Under the pieces are notes generated by a model, which was given only the letters and a program-made list of their open reading frames with translations, had not been told where the DNA came from and did not search any database. A stretch of DNA of 64,000 nt. It comes from Chionis minor (taxonomy: Eukaryota > Chordata > Aves > Charadriiformes > Chionididae). The position numbers and the translations under genes are program-made. This document shows positions 10,471 through 22,500 of this stretch, piece after piece. Within the stretch, counting starts at the first letter, position 1; every line of letters begins with the position of its first letter. The stretch lies in NCBI GenBank assembly GCA_013398295.1, contig VZSF01001151.1, forward strand, positions 186,001-250,000. The letters run 5' to 3'.

Positions 10471-13400
10471 GTGCGGGGCCGGGGCGGCGGGGCCGGGGGC
10501 GCGGGGGTCGGGCGGCGGCTGATGGCCGCTGCCCCTTCTGCCTCCCCGCAGAGGTTCAAGGGCACGGACGGCGCGGAGAAGGCGGCGGCGGAGAAGGCGA
10601 AGCCCGCCAAGGCGGAGGAGGCCAAGGGGAAAGCGGCGAAGCCCGAGGAGGCCGTGGAGGAGGTCGGTGCAGCACATTGTGGTGTTTGGGCAATTGTGTG
10701 GGGCAGCCACATCATCCAGGTCTTCAGAAACCTGGTGTAACCAGCGAGAAGTCAGGTCCCATGCCTTGCTTACGCAGCTCCTGTAATGTAATCAGTGCTG
10801 GGCCCCGTGCCTCCCTCCCAAAGCTGCTGAAAACCGCACCTACGCTGCCACGTTTTCCCCAGACAGCACAGCCCTGCGCTCACACGTGAGCACGCCGTTC
10901 ACGAACGCTGCATCTGTTCATTCCCTTGGTCTTGAACCAAGTGGTTGTTCGGTCTTGAACGTAGTTGCTCCGAGACTGCTTAATGCAGCAGTCATAACTC
11001 TGTTTTTATACATTTAGGGGCCGCCAAAGTATACAAAATCAATTTTAAAGAAGGGTGATAAAACCAACTTCCCGAAGAAAGGGGACACTGTTCACTGCTG
11101 GTATACGGGAAAACTGCAGGATGGAACAGTCTTCGATACCAATATTCAAACAAGTAAGGTCACGTATATACTGTTTGGCTTTTGTTGTAAATGCGCATAG
11201 AGCAAATGAGCTGGACTCAAGGAGTCTTGGGCAGGCGTTCCCTTCTGGAAGCTGTGCGTGGCAGGAGTCCTGACGAACTGCTTTTACCGTGGTGGTGTTG
11301 AGCTGGCCGGGGGTGTCCCTGCAGTCGGCTCCTGCCGCCTGATTTTCCATGAGGGAACGCAGAGCAGTATTTTAGGACTGGCTGGTGTCAAGTGACAGTG
11401 CTGCGTCTTGCCAGACTTCACGTTTGGCATTCTCCAGGCCGCAGATAATGTGAAATGTGTGGATTTAATCAGTGCTGAAACTACTTTGGAGGAAGGCTGG
11501 TTCCTGCTGAGGGAGGACCCTGTATCTTTGGAACTCGAGCACGGACAGCGTACTTACTCAGCTTCTCTAAACAGCCGGATCTTGGTGTGCTTCTGTAATA
11601 AAGCCTTAAGCACGGAGGCACTGAAACGAGAGTGATTTGAAGTAGTCTGGTGTACCATATCCACTGTGGAGAAGCCTGCTAGTACTTCAGCGACAGTTTC
11701 TCGATGAGAGCATTTAGATGCATGAAATGCTGCAGTCTTTAGAAACGCTTTTCCAGCAGCGAGGAACAGCAGGGCTGTCACTGGAATACTGCCTGTGAGT
11801 TGTGGGACTTGTACGCTGTTGTACTTTCCCTGCTGACTGGTTTTTTGCTTCACTAATGTGTTTATGACTTGAACCATCAACTTTAGGAACTCAGAAGCGA
11901 GTCTTTGAGGTTCACTGGATCAGTATCTAAAAGGTGTTCGTCCACTTTAGCTCTTGGTGCAACTTGAACGTTTAATAATGTTTTCAGTGCACAGCACTAA
12001 ATTTTTCTCTAAAAATCTGATAGTGGGCTAAAAAATACTGTAAGAACAGATACTTATATAAAGTGTGTTTATAATAGTAGTTTTAGACAGAAGTATGGTA
12101 TGTGCTGTTGTGATGTTAAAGCAAACGCATGTTAAACTGTCTTTCAGGTTCAAAGAAGAAAAAAGCAGCCAAACCTTTAAGTTTCAAAGTTGGCGTAGGA
12201 AAAGTAATCAGAGGTGTAAGTAAACCATTAATGACTCCCTCGGAACCCAACCAGAGGTTTTGTTCTGCAGGATTTATGACCGGGCAGCAAATTTTGAGCT
12301 GTTGTTCTTTTTCGTGGTGGGGGTACAAAGGCAAGTTGAAAGCGTTTACATCGGCAGGATGTAATGTTTATTGTTTACGGATGCATCCATCCATCTGCAG
12401 TGTCATTCCTCTCGGGAAGTAGCGTGTGGAACACGGTGCAAGGTGTTCCTCGGGACAGGCACAGCCTCTTGCATGCTTCTGTCTGGTGCTTTGCACCATA
12501 GGCGGGTTGGCGGGTTCTGTCCATCGCTGTGCGCATTCCCTGTGCTTTAGCCCGTCTGAAGGTTGGTTTTTCTCTGCATCTTTTTTGGCATTTGCCTCGG
12601 TGCCTCTTCAGGCCTAGTTCAGTTTGTCCATTAACTCGGAATCGGGTGGTGAAACTCCACGTTTCAGTTGCTGTCGTGCACTGAAATGAGTTGCAGCTTT
12701 GACGCTGCAACGCCTCTGCTCTGCCCAGCACTGAGTGCGCCCGTGGCGCAGGTGGGAGCTGCGTGAGGGGAATATCGGGGCAGACGTACAGCACTCGGCA
12801 GAGGAATGGGGTGTTCTGCAGAGCCATCTGTTAGCTTACGCTGTCTTGAAGTCCCAGACACCGGTGTGAACTTGGAGTGACTGGGAGACGCCAGCTTATG
12901 TGCCAAGCAGAGGAGGTGCTTCACTCTGTCTCGCTGCTGCTGAGCCAGTGGTGAAACTGGTGGCTGCCTGCAGGAGGGGAGGATGCGAGAAGGAGCTCAC
13001 GCCTACCCAACCCAGCATAGTCTTCCATGCTGCCGCTGTGCAGGAAAAAGGCCATTATAGGTGACTGGATAGGAACTGGGAAGGGGAAAACGTCCTGGGC
13101 TTGTGGCCAGTACTGCAGAAGCAGCAGTCGCCTGGTTTTTGCTTTAGAGTCCCGGCGTGGCGCTGCCATGTGGGTGTGGGTGCCAGATCGCTTCCTCGGG
13201 CAGTTCCAAGGCGTGCGCAGCAGCTGTTCGTTGTGAAATGCTGATACGGTGCTAAACTGAACTGAAGAGCGCGAGCCTTGAAGAGGGACAAGTACGGAAA
13301 TAAAATCAGTCTTTAAGCACCAGCCTTAAATAAACGCTAATCCACTGATACCGCCCGCCGGCAGGGAAGCATGAGGCGGAGAGAGACAAGTCTCTTGGTG

Positions 13401-15070
13401 CTGCCGTGTGTGGCACTCTGCTGTGCAATGTGTTCCGAATCTGTGGGTACTTCCTTGGAAACACGTGTGTCACCATGTTGGTTCACCAGTAGCACCATGA
13501 ACTAAAAGCAGGCATGTGTGCTGCCAAGTACAGGACAGGCTTGTGGGGGAGCAGGGAACATCAGCCGAGGGGGAATGTTTCTTTCCACAAATAAAAGGAA
13601 GGTGAAAGCACCTCCCGGCGCGTGCTCTGGGGTGGGAAAGGTGCGGCATTGCGCAGGTATTCGCAGCAGCAGACGGGCGAAGCGCAGGAAATGCACTTTT
13701 CCTTACGCTCCGCAAGACCCGCCGTGTTCTTCCTGTGCTTGTTGGAGTTTGTTCTGGTTTGGTTTTTCAGTGGGACGAAGCTCTCTTGACAATGAGTAAA
13801 GGAGAGAAGGCTCAGCTGGAAATTGAACCCGAGTGGGCGTATGGCAAGAAAGGGCAGCCCGACGCCAAGTATCCTTCCACCATCAGTTCCTCATCCAGTA
13901 GCCTGGGAAGGCTGGGGGGAGCAAAGTGCTTCGTGCACAGGGATGTAATGGGAGGGAGGATTCACTTCTTACTGGTCGCAGGCTTAGAAAGTTAACGCTA
14001 CAAAACATTCACTGGACTTAATGGATGGCTGCAACTGCCCACTTGTTTTCCAGAAGCTCCTGCAGGGAATACTGCAGGAGAACTCACTAGTGCTTTCTGT
14101 CTGCGTTTTTGTTTTAGCTGCCTCCAAACGCTTATTCCCGCAGCATGGAGTGGGATGCTAACCGGTGCACTAGGGAGGTGGGAGGAAAGTCACCTGCTGC
14201 CATGGGTTCTTCAGGGTTGCCCAGTGACAGGACAAGAGGGAACAGGCACAAACTTGACCACAGAAAGTTCCATCTCAACACGAGGAGGAACTTCTTTCCT
14301 TGGAGGGTGGCAGAGCCCTGGCACAGGCTGCCCAGAGAGGTGGTGGAGTCTCCCACTCTGGAGACATTCCCAACCCGCCTGGACGCCATCCTGTGCCCCC
14401 TGCTGTGGGTGACCCTGCTCTGGCAGGGGGTTGGACCGGGTGATCTCCAAGGGCCCTGCCAACCCCGGGGATTCTGGGATTCTGTAGCCGCAGAGGGAGC
14501 AGTTAAATAAATCTTGGCTAGAACTGGATCTGGGATACAGCTGAGATACGGGACGGAGCGAGTGATCCTGCAGTGTCTTACACAGTCCTGTTTCTCTTCT
14601 ACCAGCGCTTCAGAGGGAAGTGATGGTTTCCTCTTGCTCCGATGTCCTGATAATTTACAGGACTGCCTAGACCCTTTTTACCCTCTGCAGCACAGGACAG
14701 TCTAACCCCCTCCCAGAGGAGTGCTGCCTGTGTCCCAGAACTGGAGCCAAGGCTTAGGCAGTTCAGGTTAAGGCTCAGCTGCTCATCTTCAGAGGAGTGG
14801 GAATAGGGAGAGGGATTACAGGGGTATCCGTGGAACGGGTACTGGATGTCTCGTGACAGCCGGTGCCGGGCAGCAGCTGCAGCTCCGCACTAAGGCCGGG
14901 CCCCTACAAGGGCTCAGAGACATGAACCTGCCCCGCGAGAACGGGGAGGGGTGGTAACGCACTGAACACCCCCTGACCCCGCGGGGTTTTAAGCTTCCTT
15001 AACGTGTGCCAACAGGATCCCACCAAACGCAAAGCTCTTCTTTGAAGTGGAATTGGTGGATATCGAGTGA
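10401..15070 (+). CDS. FKBP3: FKBP3 (FKBP25), 5'-incomplete because of a gap
   Basis: FKBP3 is a nuclear peptidyl-prolyl isomerase that binds rapamycin and nucleic acid. Six exons (10401-10470 partial, 10552-10662, 11018-11153, 12148-12215, 13771-13868, 15016-15070) join in phase to 178 residues ending at TGA 15068-15070; the family length is about 224. The first visible codons, KNVAKTANKEQLIAAYTQLF, end the N-terminal basic helical-bundle domain. A linker unusually rich in Ala, Lys and Glu follows. The FKBP fold then carries YTKSILKKGDKTNFPKKGD, HCWYTGKLQDGTVFDTN, the basic SSKKKKAAKP insert (nuclear localisation), VGKVIRGWDEAL and IPPNAKLFFEVELVDIE. FKBP active-site landmarks (W of GWDEAL, Y of WYTG, F and D of VFDTN) are present. 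It diverges from FANCM and converges on PRPF39. I did not find a clear AATAAA within 600 bp of the stop. Confidence 0.94.
10552..10662 (+). CDS. FKBP3: FKBP3 coding exon 3 (linker)
   Basis: 111 bp, phase 0. It starts RFKGTDG and continues as an Ala/Lys/Glu-rich linker ending EEAVEE. The GC content is extreme, and the sequence is much less complex than I recall for the mammalian linker. The donor is GAG|GTCGGT, so it is slightly non-consensus. Confidence 0.82.
11018..11153 (+). CDS. FKBP3: FKBP3 coding exon 4 (start of FKBP fold)
   Basis: 136 bp after CATTTAG. It encodes GPPKYTKSILKKGDKTN to GTVFDTNIQT and leaves in phase 1 at A|GTAAGG. Confidence 0.94.
12148..12215 (+). CDS. FKBP3: FKBP3 coding exon 5 (basic insert)
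   Basis: 68 bp after CTTTCAG. It encodes SSKKKKAAKPLSFKVGVGKV then IRG, ending GGT|GTAAGT in phase 0. Confidence 0.94.
13771..13868 (+). CDS. FKBP3: FKBP3 coding exon 6
   Basis: 98 bp after GTTTTTCAG. It encodes WDEALLTMSKGEKAQLEIEP and EWAYGKKGQPDA, and leaves in phase 2 at AA|GTATCC. Confidence 0.93.
14216..14490 (+). mobile_element. CR1 LINE 3' end in FKBP3 intron 6
   Basis: The CR1 tail reads on the + strand: GTGACAGGACAAGAGGG, CCCTGGCACAGGCTGCCCAG, GGGTGATCTCCAAGGGCCC, ending in ATTCTGGGATTCTGT repeats. It is 5'-truncated and in the same orientation as FKBP3. Confidence 0.88.
15016..15070 (+). CDS. FKBP3: FKBP3 last coding exon
   Basis: 55 bp after CCAACAG. It completes a Lys codon and encodes IPPNAKLFFEVELVDIE followed by TGA. 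Confidence 0.94.
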
Positions 15071-15714
15071 AACGAAGACTTTCCTTCGCTGCTGGGAATC
15101 TGTTTATGAGCAAGAAAGCTCCCGGCAATGCAGTTTTGCTCTTGTAACTTCAGGATATAGTTACAACTGTGGCCTTGTACTGAAATCGAGTTTGTTTTCC
15201 CTGTCCCCAACTGCTGTACAGTAACACACCACTAAAGAAAACATAGTTTATACATGCAAGTGACTTCACTTTTTTGTGTGTATGATCACCCTAAAACTTC
15301 TCTTACTCTGGGGGGAAAAGCGCGTAGCTCTCCAGCAAACTGCTGAAGGAGAAGCAGACCTCTGTGGAACCGCCCTCACCGTGTTCATTAGCCCTTGCTG
15401 GAGCGAGGGAGCTTTTCCTGAAAAGCGTTTCCTTGCATACTGCGCTTCCCTGGCAGCCTTCTCTTCGATTTTAGTTAACCTAGAATATATTAGAAGAGGG
15501 GAAAAAACTTACATTTCTCTTCTAGATGCTAAATTTCTCCTTTGAAGGTGTTTTATAGAGCACCAGGTGTGATGCCCACCCCCTTCTAGAAAAGACACGT
15601 AGGTGTTCCTGTTCCACAGCCCCAGGGTCAGTCCGAGCAAAGCTGGTGTTGAACCGAGATTCCGGCGTTCTTCCTCCCGGCTTCAATGAGACAATCCAAG
15701 AAAGCTCAGAGGAC
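15071..15714. other. Convergent intergenic/3'-UTR space, FKBP3 and PRPF39
   Basis: Both 3' ends face each other here. FKBP3 3' UTR occupies an unknown part of it. I see no further exon or repeat, and no clear + strand AATAAA. Confidence 0.6.
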
Positions 15715-15730
15715 TACTGAATTCCTTGCT

Positions 15731-15736
15731 TTTATT
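15731..15736 (-). terminator. PRPF39: PRPF39 distal poly(A) signal
   Basis: AATAAA on the - strand, about 750 bases after the PRPF39 stop. A nearer AATAAA at 16433-16438 would give a 3' UTR of only about 70 bases. Which one is used cannot be told. Confidence 0.5.
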
Positions 15737-16227
15737 ACAAAAATGGGAATGATCACTTTGATCAAAATGAAAAAAGTTTGCTCACACTGTGTACATGAAA
15801 AACTCTAAATACAAAAATCATCCCAAACACAGTTTGTGCTTTTTAAAAAAGAATGCAACGTCATTTTGCACTGCGTTTTAATTTCTGACCCCCAGGTAGA
15901 ATAGAAAATACATACCGCAGCGTGCAAAGGCTGCCCTCCAGCTCGGAAGAGTTGCACTCGTAACAACAAAGAAGCAGTCTGGGATCCGCTCGCTGGGGCG
16001 GGGAGAGCTCTCCCGCTGGAGCAGGTCGCGCCGTTCCGGTTGGAGCGCAGAGCGGGAGAGCACAGCCCTGCTCCTTCCCTGCAGCAGCCGTGGCAGCCAC
16101 CGCTGCTCGGCAGAACGGCTCCGGAGAAAACCAAACCAAAAAACTAACAACTTGACCAATTAAGTCTATGGAATCATTATGGGACTGAAAAAAAATTCTT
16201 CAGGGATCTCCATAAATTAGTGCAGGG

Positions 16228-16259
<32 letters not shown>
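16228..16259. repeat. Homopolymer A run (32 bases)
   Basis: An uninterrupted A tract on the + strand lies in the PRPF39 3' UTR, so it would be a U tract in the mRNA if the distal poly(A) site is used. Confidence 0.95.
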
Positions 16260-16260
<1 letters not shown>

Positions 16261-16488
16261 CATTTATGGTAAACTAGAATTGTACAGAGATACAACGTAT
16301 CAGTTACCAGCACACAGGTCTTGCGTCACATGTACCCTGTGAACATCAGCTCCTTTCACATGCAAGAGACCAAAAAGCAGTATTACAACAGTTCTTTCAC
16401 AGCCCTAATTTAGAAAAATAGATTTTTTTTTTTTTATTCCATCTTTGTTGAAACTGCAGCACAGTGAACTTCGCTCTCTCTCTTCAGA

Positions 16489-16539
16489 TCAAGTCGGATG
16501 ATAATACTGTCCGTAATTCCAGGCGTTCTGGTAATTGTA
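16489..16539 (-). CDS. PRPF39: PRPF39 last coding exon (17 codons with stop)
   Basis: A tiny coding end after [24 protein letters not shown] and TGA at 16491-16489. The phase agrees with the previous exon ending WYQ. It is easy to miss and lies 1.7 kb from its neighbour. Confidence 0.92.
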   Translation of the reverse strand, partial: YNYQNAWNYGQYYHPT

Positions 16540-19500
16540 CTGGAAAAGAACCACACCACAACAAGGTAAGTCTGAGTGCCTGCTCCGTGCCCGGAGCACC
16601 CATCACCAGCCAGACAGGCCCAGGGGAGCCCACCCTGTGGGACCGTGGTGGTATGAGGAGTGCCCGGTGGTGCCGTGCCGATGTCACGGCCCTTTAGCTC
16701 CAGCGGAACACGCCAGGAGCTCCTCGGCAGCACGGGGCCCCCCAACTCCAAACCACCTTAAAGATCCACCGAAGTCGGCTTTGTTCCGGAGGGTGCGCTG
16801 AAGCCTGGCTCGGCTGCGAGGGGGTGGCGTGTCCCAAGGGCCCGTGCAGGGCAGGTGCTGTTCCCTGCCATGTTCTTAGTCTCGCAACAAACCCGCACGT
16901 GGCAAGTGTTCAAATGGCGGACGGGCCAGAGGGTGGCCCTGAGCTCGGATCCCCTCCCCGGTACCTGCGCTGGGGCGGCTCCCCACTCCCCTTCCAGCAC
17001 TCGGGAGAGGGAGGGAGCAGGAGGAAAGGGTGTTCTAGCTCCATGCCCACCGCTACAGTGCCCCCCCTCACTCCAGCAGACTGCTCTGGTGCCCCAACAC
17101 CACTCCCATTGAATCCAGTGCTTCCCAGCGAGCGGAGACTGGCACTGAGACAGTTCCCGTGCTCCTCCTGCAACCGGCTGCTCCCCAGCTATCCCCGCTG
17201 GGCCTAATGGAATTCGGCAGCGTAACCTTCCGGGGGCAGCAGGAACAAGTGTCTCCCTTCCCTTAGGAAGAGTTTCTGGCAGCTGCTGTGAAACGCACGG
17301 AAGGCGGGCAGTGACAGAGTTACCACGTCAACTGCAGGACCGAGATCCTCAACACCAGGTCCGCTATTCCCATGGTTCTGTTTCCCAGCCGAGTGCCGAG
17401 CGGAGTTCCCCACACGGGGCGAGACACCTTTCAGTGCCCGACTTTGGAAGGAACAGCGGACTTTGACGGGGGCGATTCTAAACCACAGCCACAGAGCGGC
17501 CGGTTTGCGCCCCCCCTGCAGACACTGTTCTCGGGGGGCAGGGGGGCTCCGCGCAGTCTCAAGCGAAGGGCGTCAGCAGAAGCTCCCGGTGGACCCTCGG
17601 GTCCCTGCCAGCTGAGGGGCAGCACAGGGCCCACCCGCACCAGCACCGCTCTCCTACCAAAAGGCGGGATCGGAGGTGCCGCCTTTGCCGCCTCGGCCAA
17701 GTCGGAAGACAAGACAGCCCATGAGCAGCAAGCACAGTATGTGCCAGGGGACGCTGCTGCCACGAGCAACAAGCGGAAACCGAGGTCCTATATTACTGAC
17801 TGACTCTTCCAGCCCCTGCAGGAGACAACATGAAATGCCGAGCAAGAACAGCCCCAAAAGGCGAGCTACGGGACAGACTGGTTTTGCGTGTGCTGTGTAC
17901 GGTGCAGCAGAACCCACACTGAGACGTTACAGGAACTACTAGTTGGAGAAAGTAACTCAAAACGCGCAGTAAATTGGCACCCCAAGGCAAGTCTCCTGGG
18001 CAAAACGTGTCATCGCACAACGGGTCTATTGCCTTTAGCCAGCAACGCCCTTTGTGTGAAGAGCTGCCCACCAAACCGCTCATGTTCCTCCGCAGAGAGG
18101 AACATTTTACACTTGCATAACAGGCCAAAGAGGAATCAACAAAAACAGGAGCTGAATTTTTACTCCAAGCTTTCCACAGCAGCTGACACTGGGCCACAGC
18201 TAGATCGAGGCGCTGGGAAAGCCACAACACCTCTATATGCAGAAGGGGCGCGTTAAAGGAAGTACCACAGCACACACCCACCTGGTACCAGGCGTTGTAG
18301 TTGTACGCCGCCTGATTGACTTGCATGTCGCCATCCATCAGCTGTGCCGATGCCAAAGTTGGGTCATCCGTCAGCATTTTCTTTTCATCCGGCTCCTCTG
18401 ATCTGTGAAGTTAATATTTGCTTGTTAATGGTATCTTAGATCAAATTCTGAGCATGTCTTCGTGTGAGAAATGGTGTAATGGACAAGGGCAAGTAATATT
18501 TTCAAATGTGCTGCCCTGTCATACAGGGTAACAGAATACGATTTACAGAAAGAGAGGAGTATACTGGGCTTCAGAACCACAGGCTGGTTTTTTAATTTTC
18601 TGGGGCTCAAACTGAGACAGCTAAAGCACGTTTCTGCTGAGGGGTGGATTTATTTTTACCAGTACTGTTTAGCTTTTCTGTGAAACATAATTCAAAAGTT
18701 TATTTTCCAATAAATCCATTTCCAAATATTTAAGCCAACAGTCCAGCCCTGTAAAGTGAGCTTTAATCACTTTAAGTGATTAAGACGACAGTGATTTTTT
18801 TTCTTGCAAGCAGGTTTAAAGCTGAAAAATGTATGTGTATATATTCAAAATCTAAAGAAAAAAAATAGTCTAGTTCTCTGAACTATTTTTAAAGCATTTC
18901 CAAAGTGCTTTGTATCAGCTCTAGCCCAGTGTAGTACACATTCCAGCCACCCCATAGCGCAGCATCTATCAAATCTGGTTGTACCCGCAGGTGAACAGAT
19001 TTCCTACCCATTCTCTGCTCTCCTTTTTAAGGAATCCTGCTCCTTTAGAAGTGCTTCATGTTCATCATAGGCGTCCAGAAGCCTGAAGAGACAAAAAGAA
19101 ATAAAGCTTCACTCACCATTTTCATGTGATCATTTTAAACATATGAGCAACTATTTTAAAATGCCTACTCCAAACTAAAAATACTAAAACATTCTAAACC
19201 TAACTCAATCATAACCAAATTTTAATTAGTACTGCACCACGAAGATGGGAAAACAAAAAAATTTAATTTGAAGGGGGATTCCATGACACACACTGAATTT
19301 TCCGCTAGCTCAGAAATGCCCAACTTGCTCAATTTTTATCACACTTCATGCGGTTCCTTTAGAAAACTTCTTTATAAGGGAATTTTATAAAACTTGTTTG
19401 TGATACAGCTGCCGCCTCCAGCAATAGCATTCCCTCAGCTGTGCGCTGATGCTGCCCATAGCAGCAGTGATATTTAGGAATCAACATTTCTTTAAATACT

Positions 19501-22500
19501 GGAAACGAGTATTATACAAAATTGTCGCAATTCCAAAGTATCACCTACAGCCTTTTCCAAAACAACACGAGCAGCAGACGTATATTTAATGCAGCACAGA
19601 AGACTCAAATATATCAAGTGTAACTGTATATTGCTCAGTGAACGAGTAATACTTCTGCTTCCTAGCTAAAGTGCCCATGAATCGATAAACATCCTTCCAT
19701 CTGCTGTATGCCACAGCTGACACGGTATCGCATGGAAAACTGCTTCTTCTGTCGGTTTTACTCTTGGTGGAAACCATTTCTTGTGCTTATGCTGTGCTCC
19801 AGTATTATTTGGGAACAGAAACCATGTTGTTGTTCGGCCTGTCTAGGACCCCAAACTTGCAACGCTTGGCTGCAACGCGAGGTAGCACATCCAGAGTCAG
19901 CAGAAATGAAGGACGGCTATTGTTAAAAACATACAAAGCAGAAAAACTAACTCATGCTTAGTCCTTCCGAGTTAATGAGCCACAAATTACAAATAAAAAC
20001 AAGCACTGGTTTTACAATAGAGAATTAAGAGGAAAAAGGTATTCCTAGCATTTAATCAAAAAGTTGCACTTCTAGTATCTGATCCCCTCACACAAGCGTA
20101 CAGCACTGTTACTGCTTCTGCACAGAGAAAAATCAAACTAATGCAGTTTTGGACACCTCAGGCAGCAGCTCTCAGGGAACAGAATATCAAATTATACCTG
20201 TGTCACAACACACTTCACGTTCTCTTTGAGGAACATCCTCCTTTATAAGGCTCAGCGAGAGAAAACTACAGTGAGAAGTTACGGGCAGCATAATTTTGCT
20301 CTATGAGGCATTAGGTATTTCAGAAACAAAGGGATAATTTTCTGAAAAGAAATTCCTTTTTAAAAGTAGGGATTTGGTTTAGAAAAGCAGGTATCCCTCA
20401 ACAAAGAACGGATGGCACAAAGAAAACAGTGCAGTGGATGCCACTAACCCTACCCCTTCCCTACCGCCCTTTTGGTGAGTCTGATTTTGCCATTGCACAG
20501 ATTACAGCTTACTTGTTCACATCAGAACCAAAATCTTCAAGAAATTCCACTTTCCGCTGAGAAAACGTAATCCTCATTTTTATAGACAATGCGCCGTTGA
20601 CAGCTTTATCGAAACAGCTCAGGATGTTTTCTTCATTTTGCTTGAGATCGCCACTGTACTCCATTTCAAGTAAGTTGAGATACAGTTTCGTATTTTCCTG
20701 TGCAAAAGAATGTATTACAAGTTGTACGTCTGTCATGGCAGGTACTTCACACCGACTGTGTGTCTACCAGACACATGCCACCACATTTACATCATAAATA
20801 TATACTGAAATAGTCAATAAAAAGGTTTTCTTTCACATGGCCACCTTTGACCTGGTTTGTTTCCCAAATAGAAGTGATCTAACACTACAAAAACAGATGT
20901 CACATATTTCTGTGGTTATACAAAACAATTTCCAAGTACTGCCTACGCCATCAATTTTGGTCGCCTCGAGATGTGAAGGCACCAATATTTTAGATTCTAA
21001 ACAGGAAAAACGAAGGTATGAAGCACGTTGTGCTTCAGATGAAAGAAATCTGCAAACTTCCAGATTTGCAAGCTGCAAATACGGCAACATCAGTTTAGAG
21101 GGACTGGTGTCTCCATGTAGTAATGAGACATTACATACAGTTACAACTCCTGTCATCATTGCTGCCGGTTTTTCCAGAAAACGGTTCAGAGAGAGAGAAA
21201 ACTACCAGGGTTTTTTATTTGTTTTTTAATACAGCAAAGAGGGAACACATACTTTGTCAATTTCTATGGCTTCTGACAGCACTTTTCTTGCCTTTGGGAG
21301 ATTTTTCTGTACTTTGAAGAGGTGTCGAGCTAATTTGATGGCATAAAACGATGACTCGCTAATTGATTTGGCATTCCTAACAGCATCTTCAAGCAGGTGT
21401 TCAGCTTCTTCCATGTTTCCATGTCTGCGCTCTAAGCTTACTCTTCGCAAGCGAATCATTGCTAGCCCTAGAATACACTCTTCAAATGTTTTCAAGATTC
21501 TTCTTGCTTCATCGATGTTGCCTAAAACACCGGTGAAGATGCTTTAAGATATGAGACATCCAACAGGCCTCTTAAAACCAGAATCCCTCCCAGCAAAAAC
21601 TGACGTTGCTCTTACCCTGCTGCTCCTCAAAGGCAGCCCACAGCATGTGAACCATGGGTTTCTTAGGAAGGTGTATTGTGCAAGCCCTGCTGTAGACATG
21701 CCTCACTCCTTCAATACTATGATTCTCCATGTATTTGGCATACTATAGTTGAAAACAGAGCAGAGATGGAAAAGTTTAAAGCTTGTATTTGTCTTTAAAA
21801 ACATGACAGAACGATAAAATTCTTTTGTTTAAACCCATTCAGCACCTTTATTGAACCACTAGACTAGTTTCTGTAAGGAAGGACGTAGAGAGGCAACGAA
21901 GTTGGCATATGCAGCAGTCAAATCTGGTTGCAAGCAGACCATCTCCTAATGCAACAGATATAGTTATATATGAACAACATTCCACAAGAGTACAAAAGGT
22001 TAGTCACTAGATCAATGTATGCAATCGGCAGGAGAGAGGTGGTAAACCACTTCCCTTACCTTAATCCAGAAGTCCTCATAGAGGGCACATGAAATAACAC
22101 ATCTTTCAAAGAGGACCACAACTCGTTCGTGAGTGCCATTTTCTATCTCAAATTCTAAGTACTCTTTCCAGTTTTTCAGCTGAATTTTCTCCAGAGGTTT
22201 TACATGAAAGTAAGGCCTCTTTATCTGCAAAAGTCACAGTACAGCAACTCGTGACTAATAAGCATATCACCAAGTTGCTTAAAAAAACAAAACACACAGC
22301 CACACACCATTGAAGTAATGCCCTTGAAGTAAACAGGACGTCGGAACGATACATCATGATCTACTCAAATACGGCTGCTGGGGTTACCCACGTAGAGATC
22401 AGCAGGTTTTGCTGACAACTACATTCTAGGCTAGTAACTTGTTTTTCTAGAAAGCTGTTTGAGTGCAAGCGTTTACAGATGCTGAGCAATAACTCAGTGC

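Noticed and set aside
14111..14175. Alternative last exon of FKBP3 after GTTTTAG, with a CTGCCTCCAAACGC start resembling the true CCACCAAACGC
   Set aside because: Its PPNA-like reading is out of phase with exon 6, it lacks the FEVELVD end and it runs into a CR1 element. The exon at 15016 fits phase and family.
17372..17803. 143-codon + strand open frame in the PRPF39 intron
   Set aside because: Low-complexity composition in a GC-rich block, overlapping open frames on the other strand, no family resemblance.
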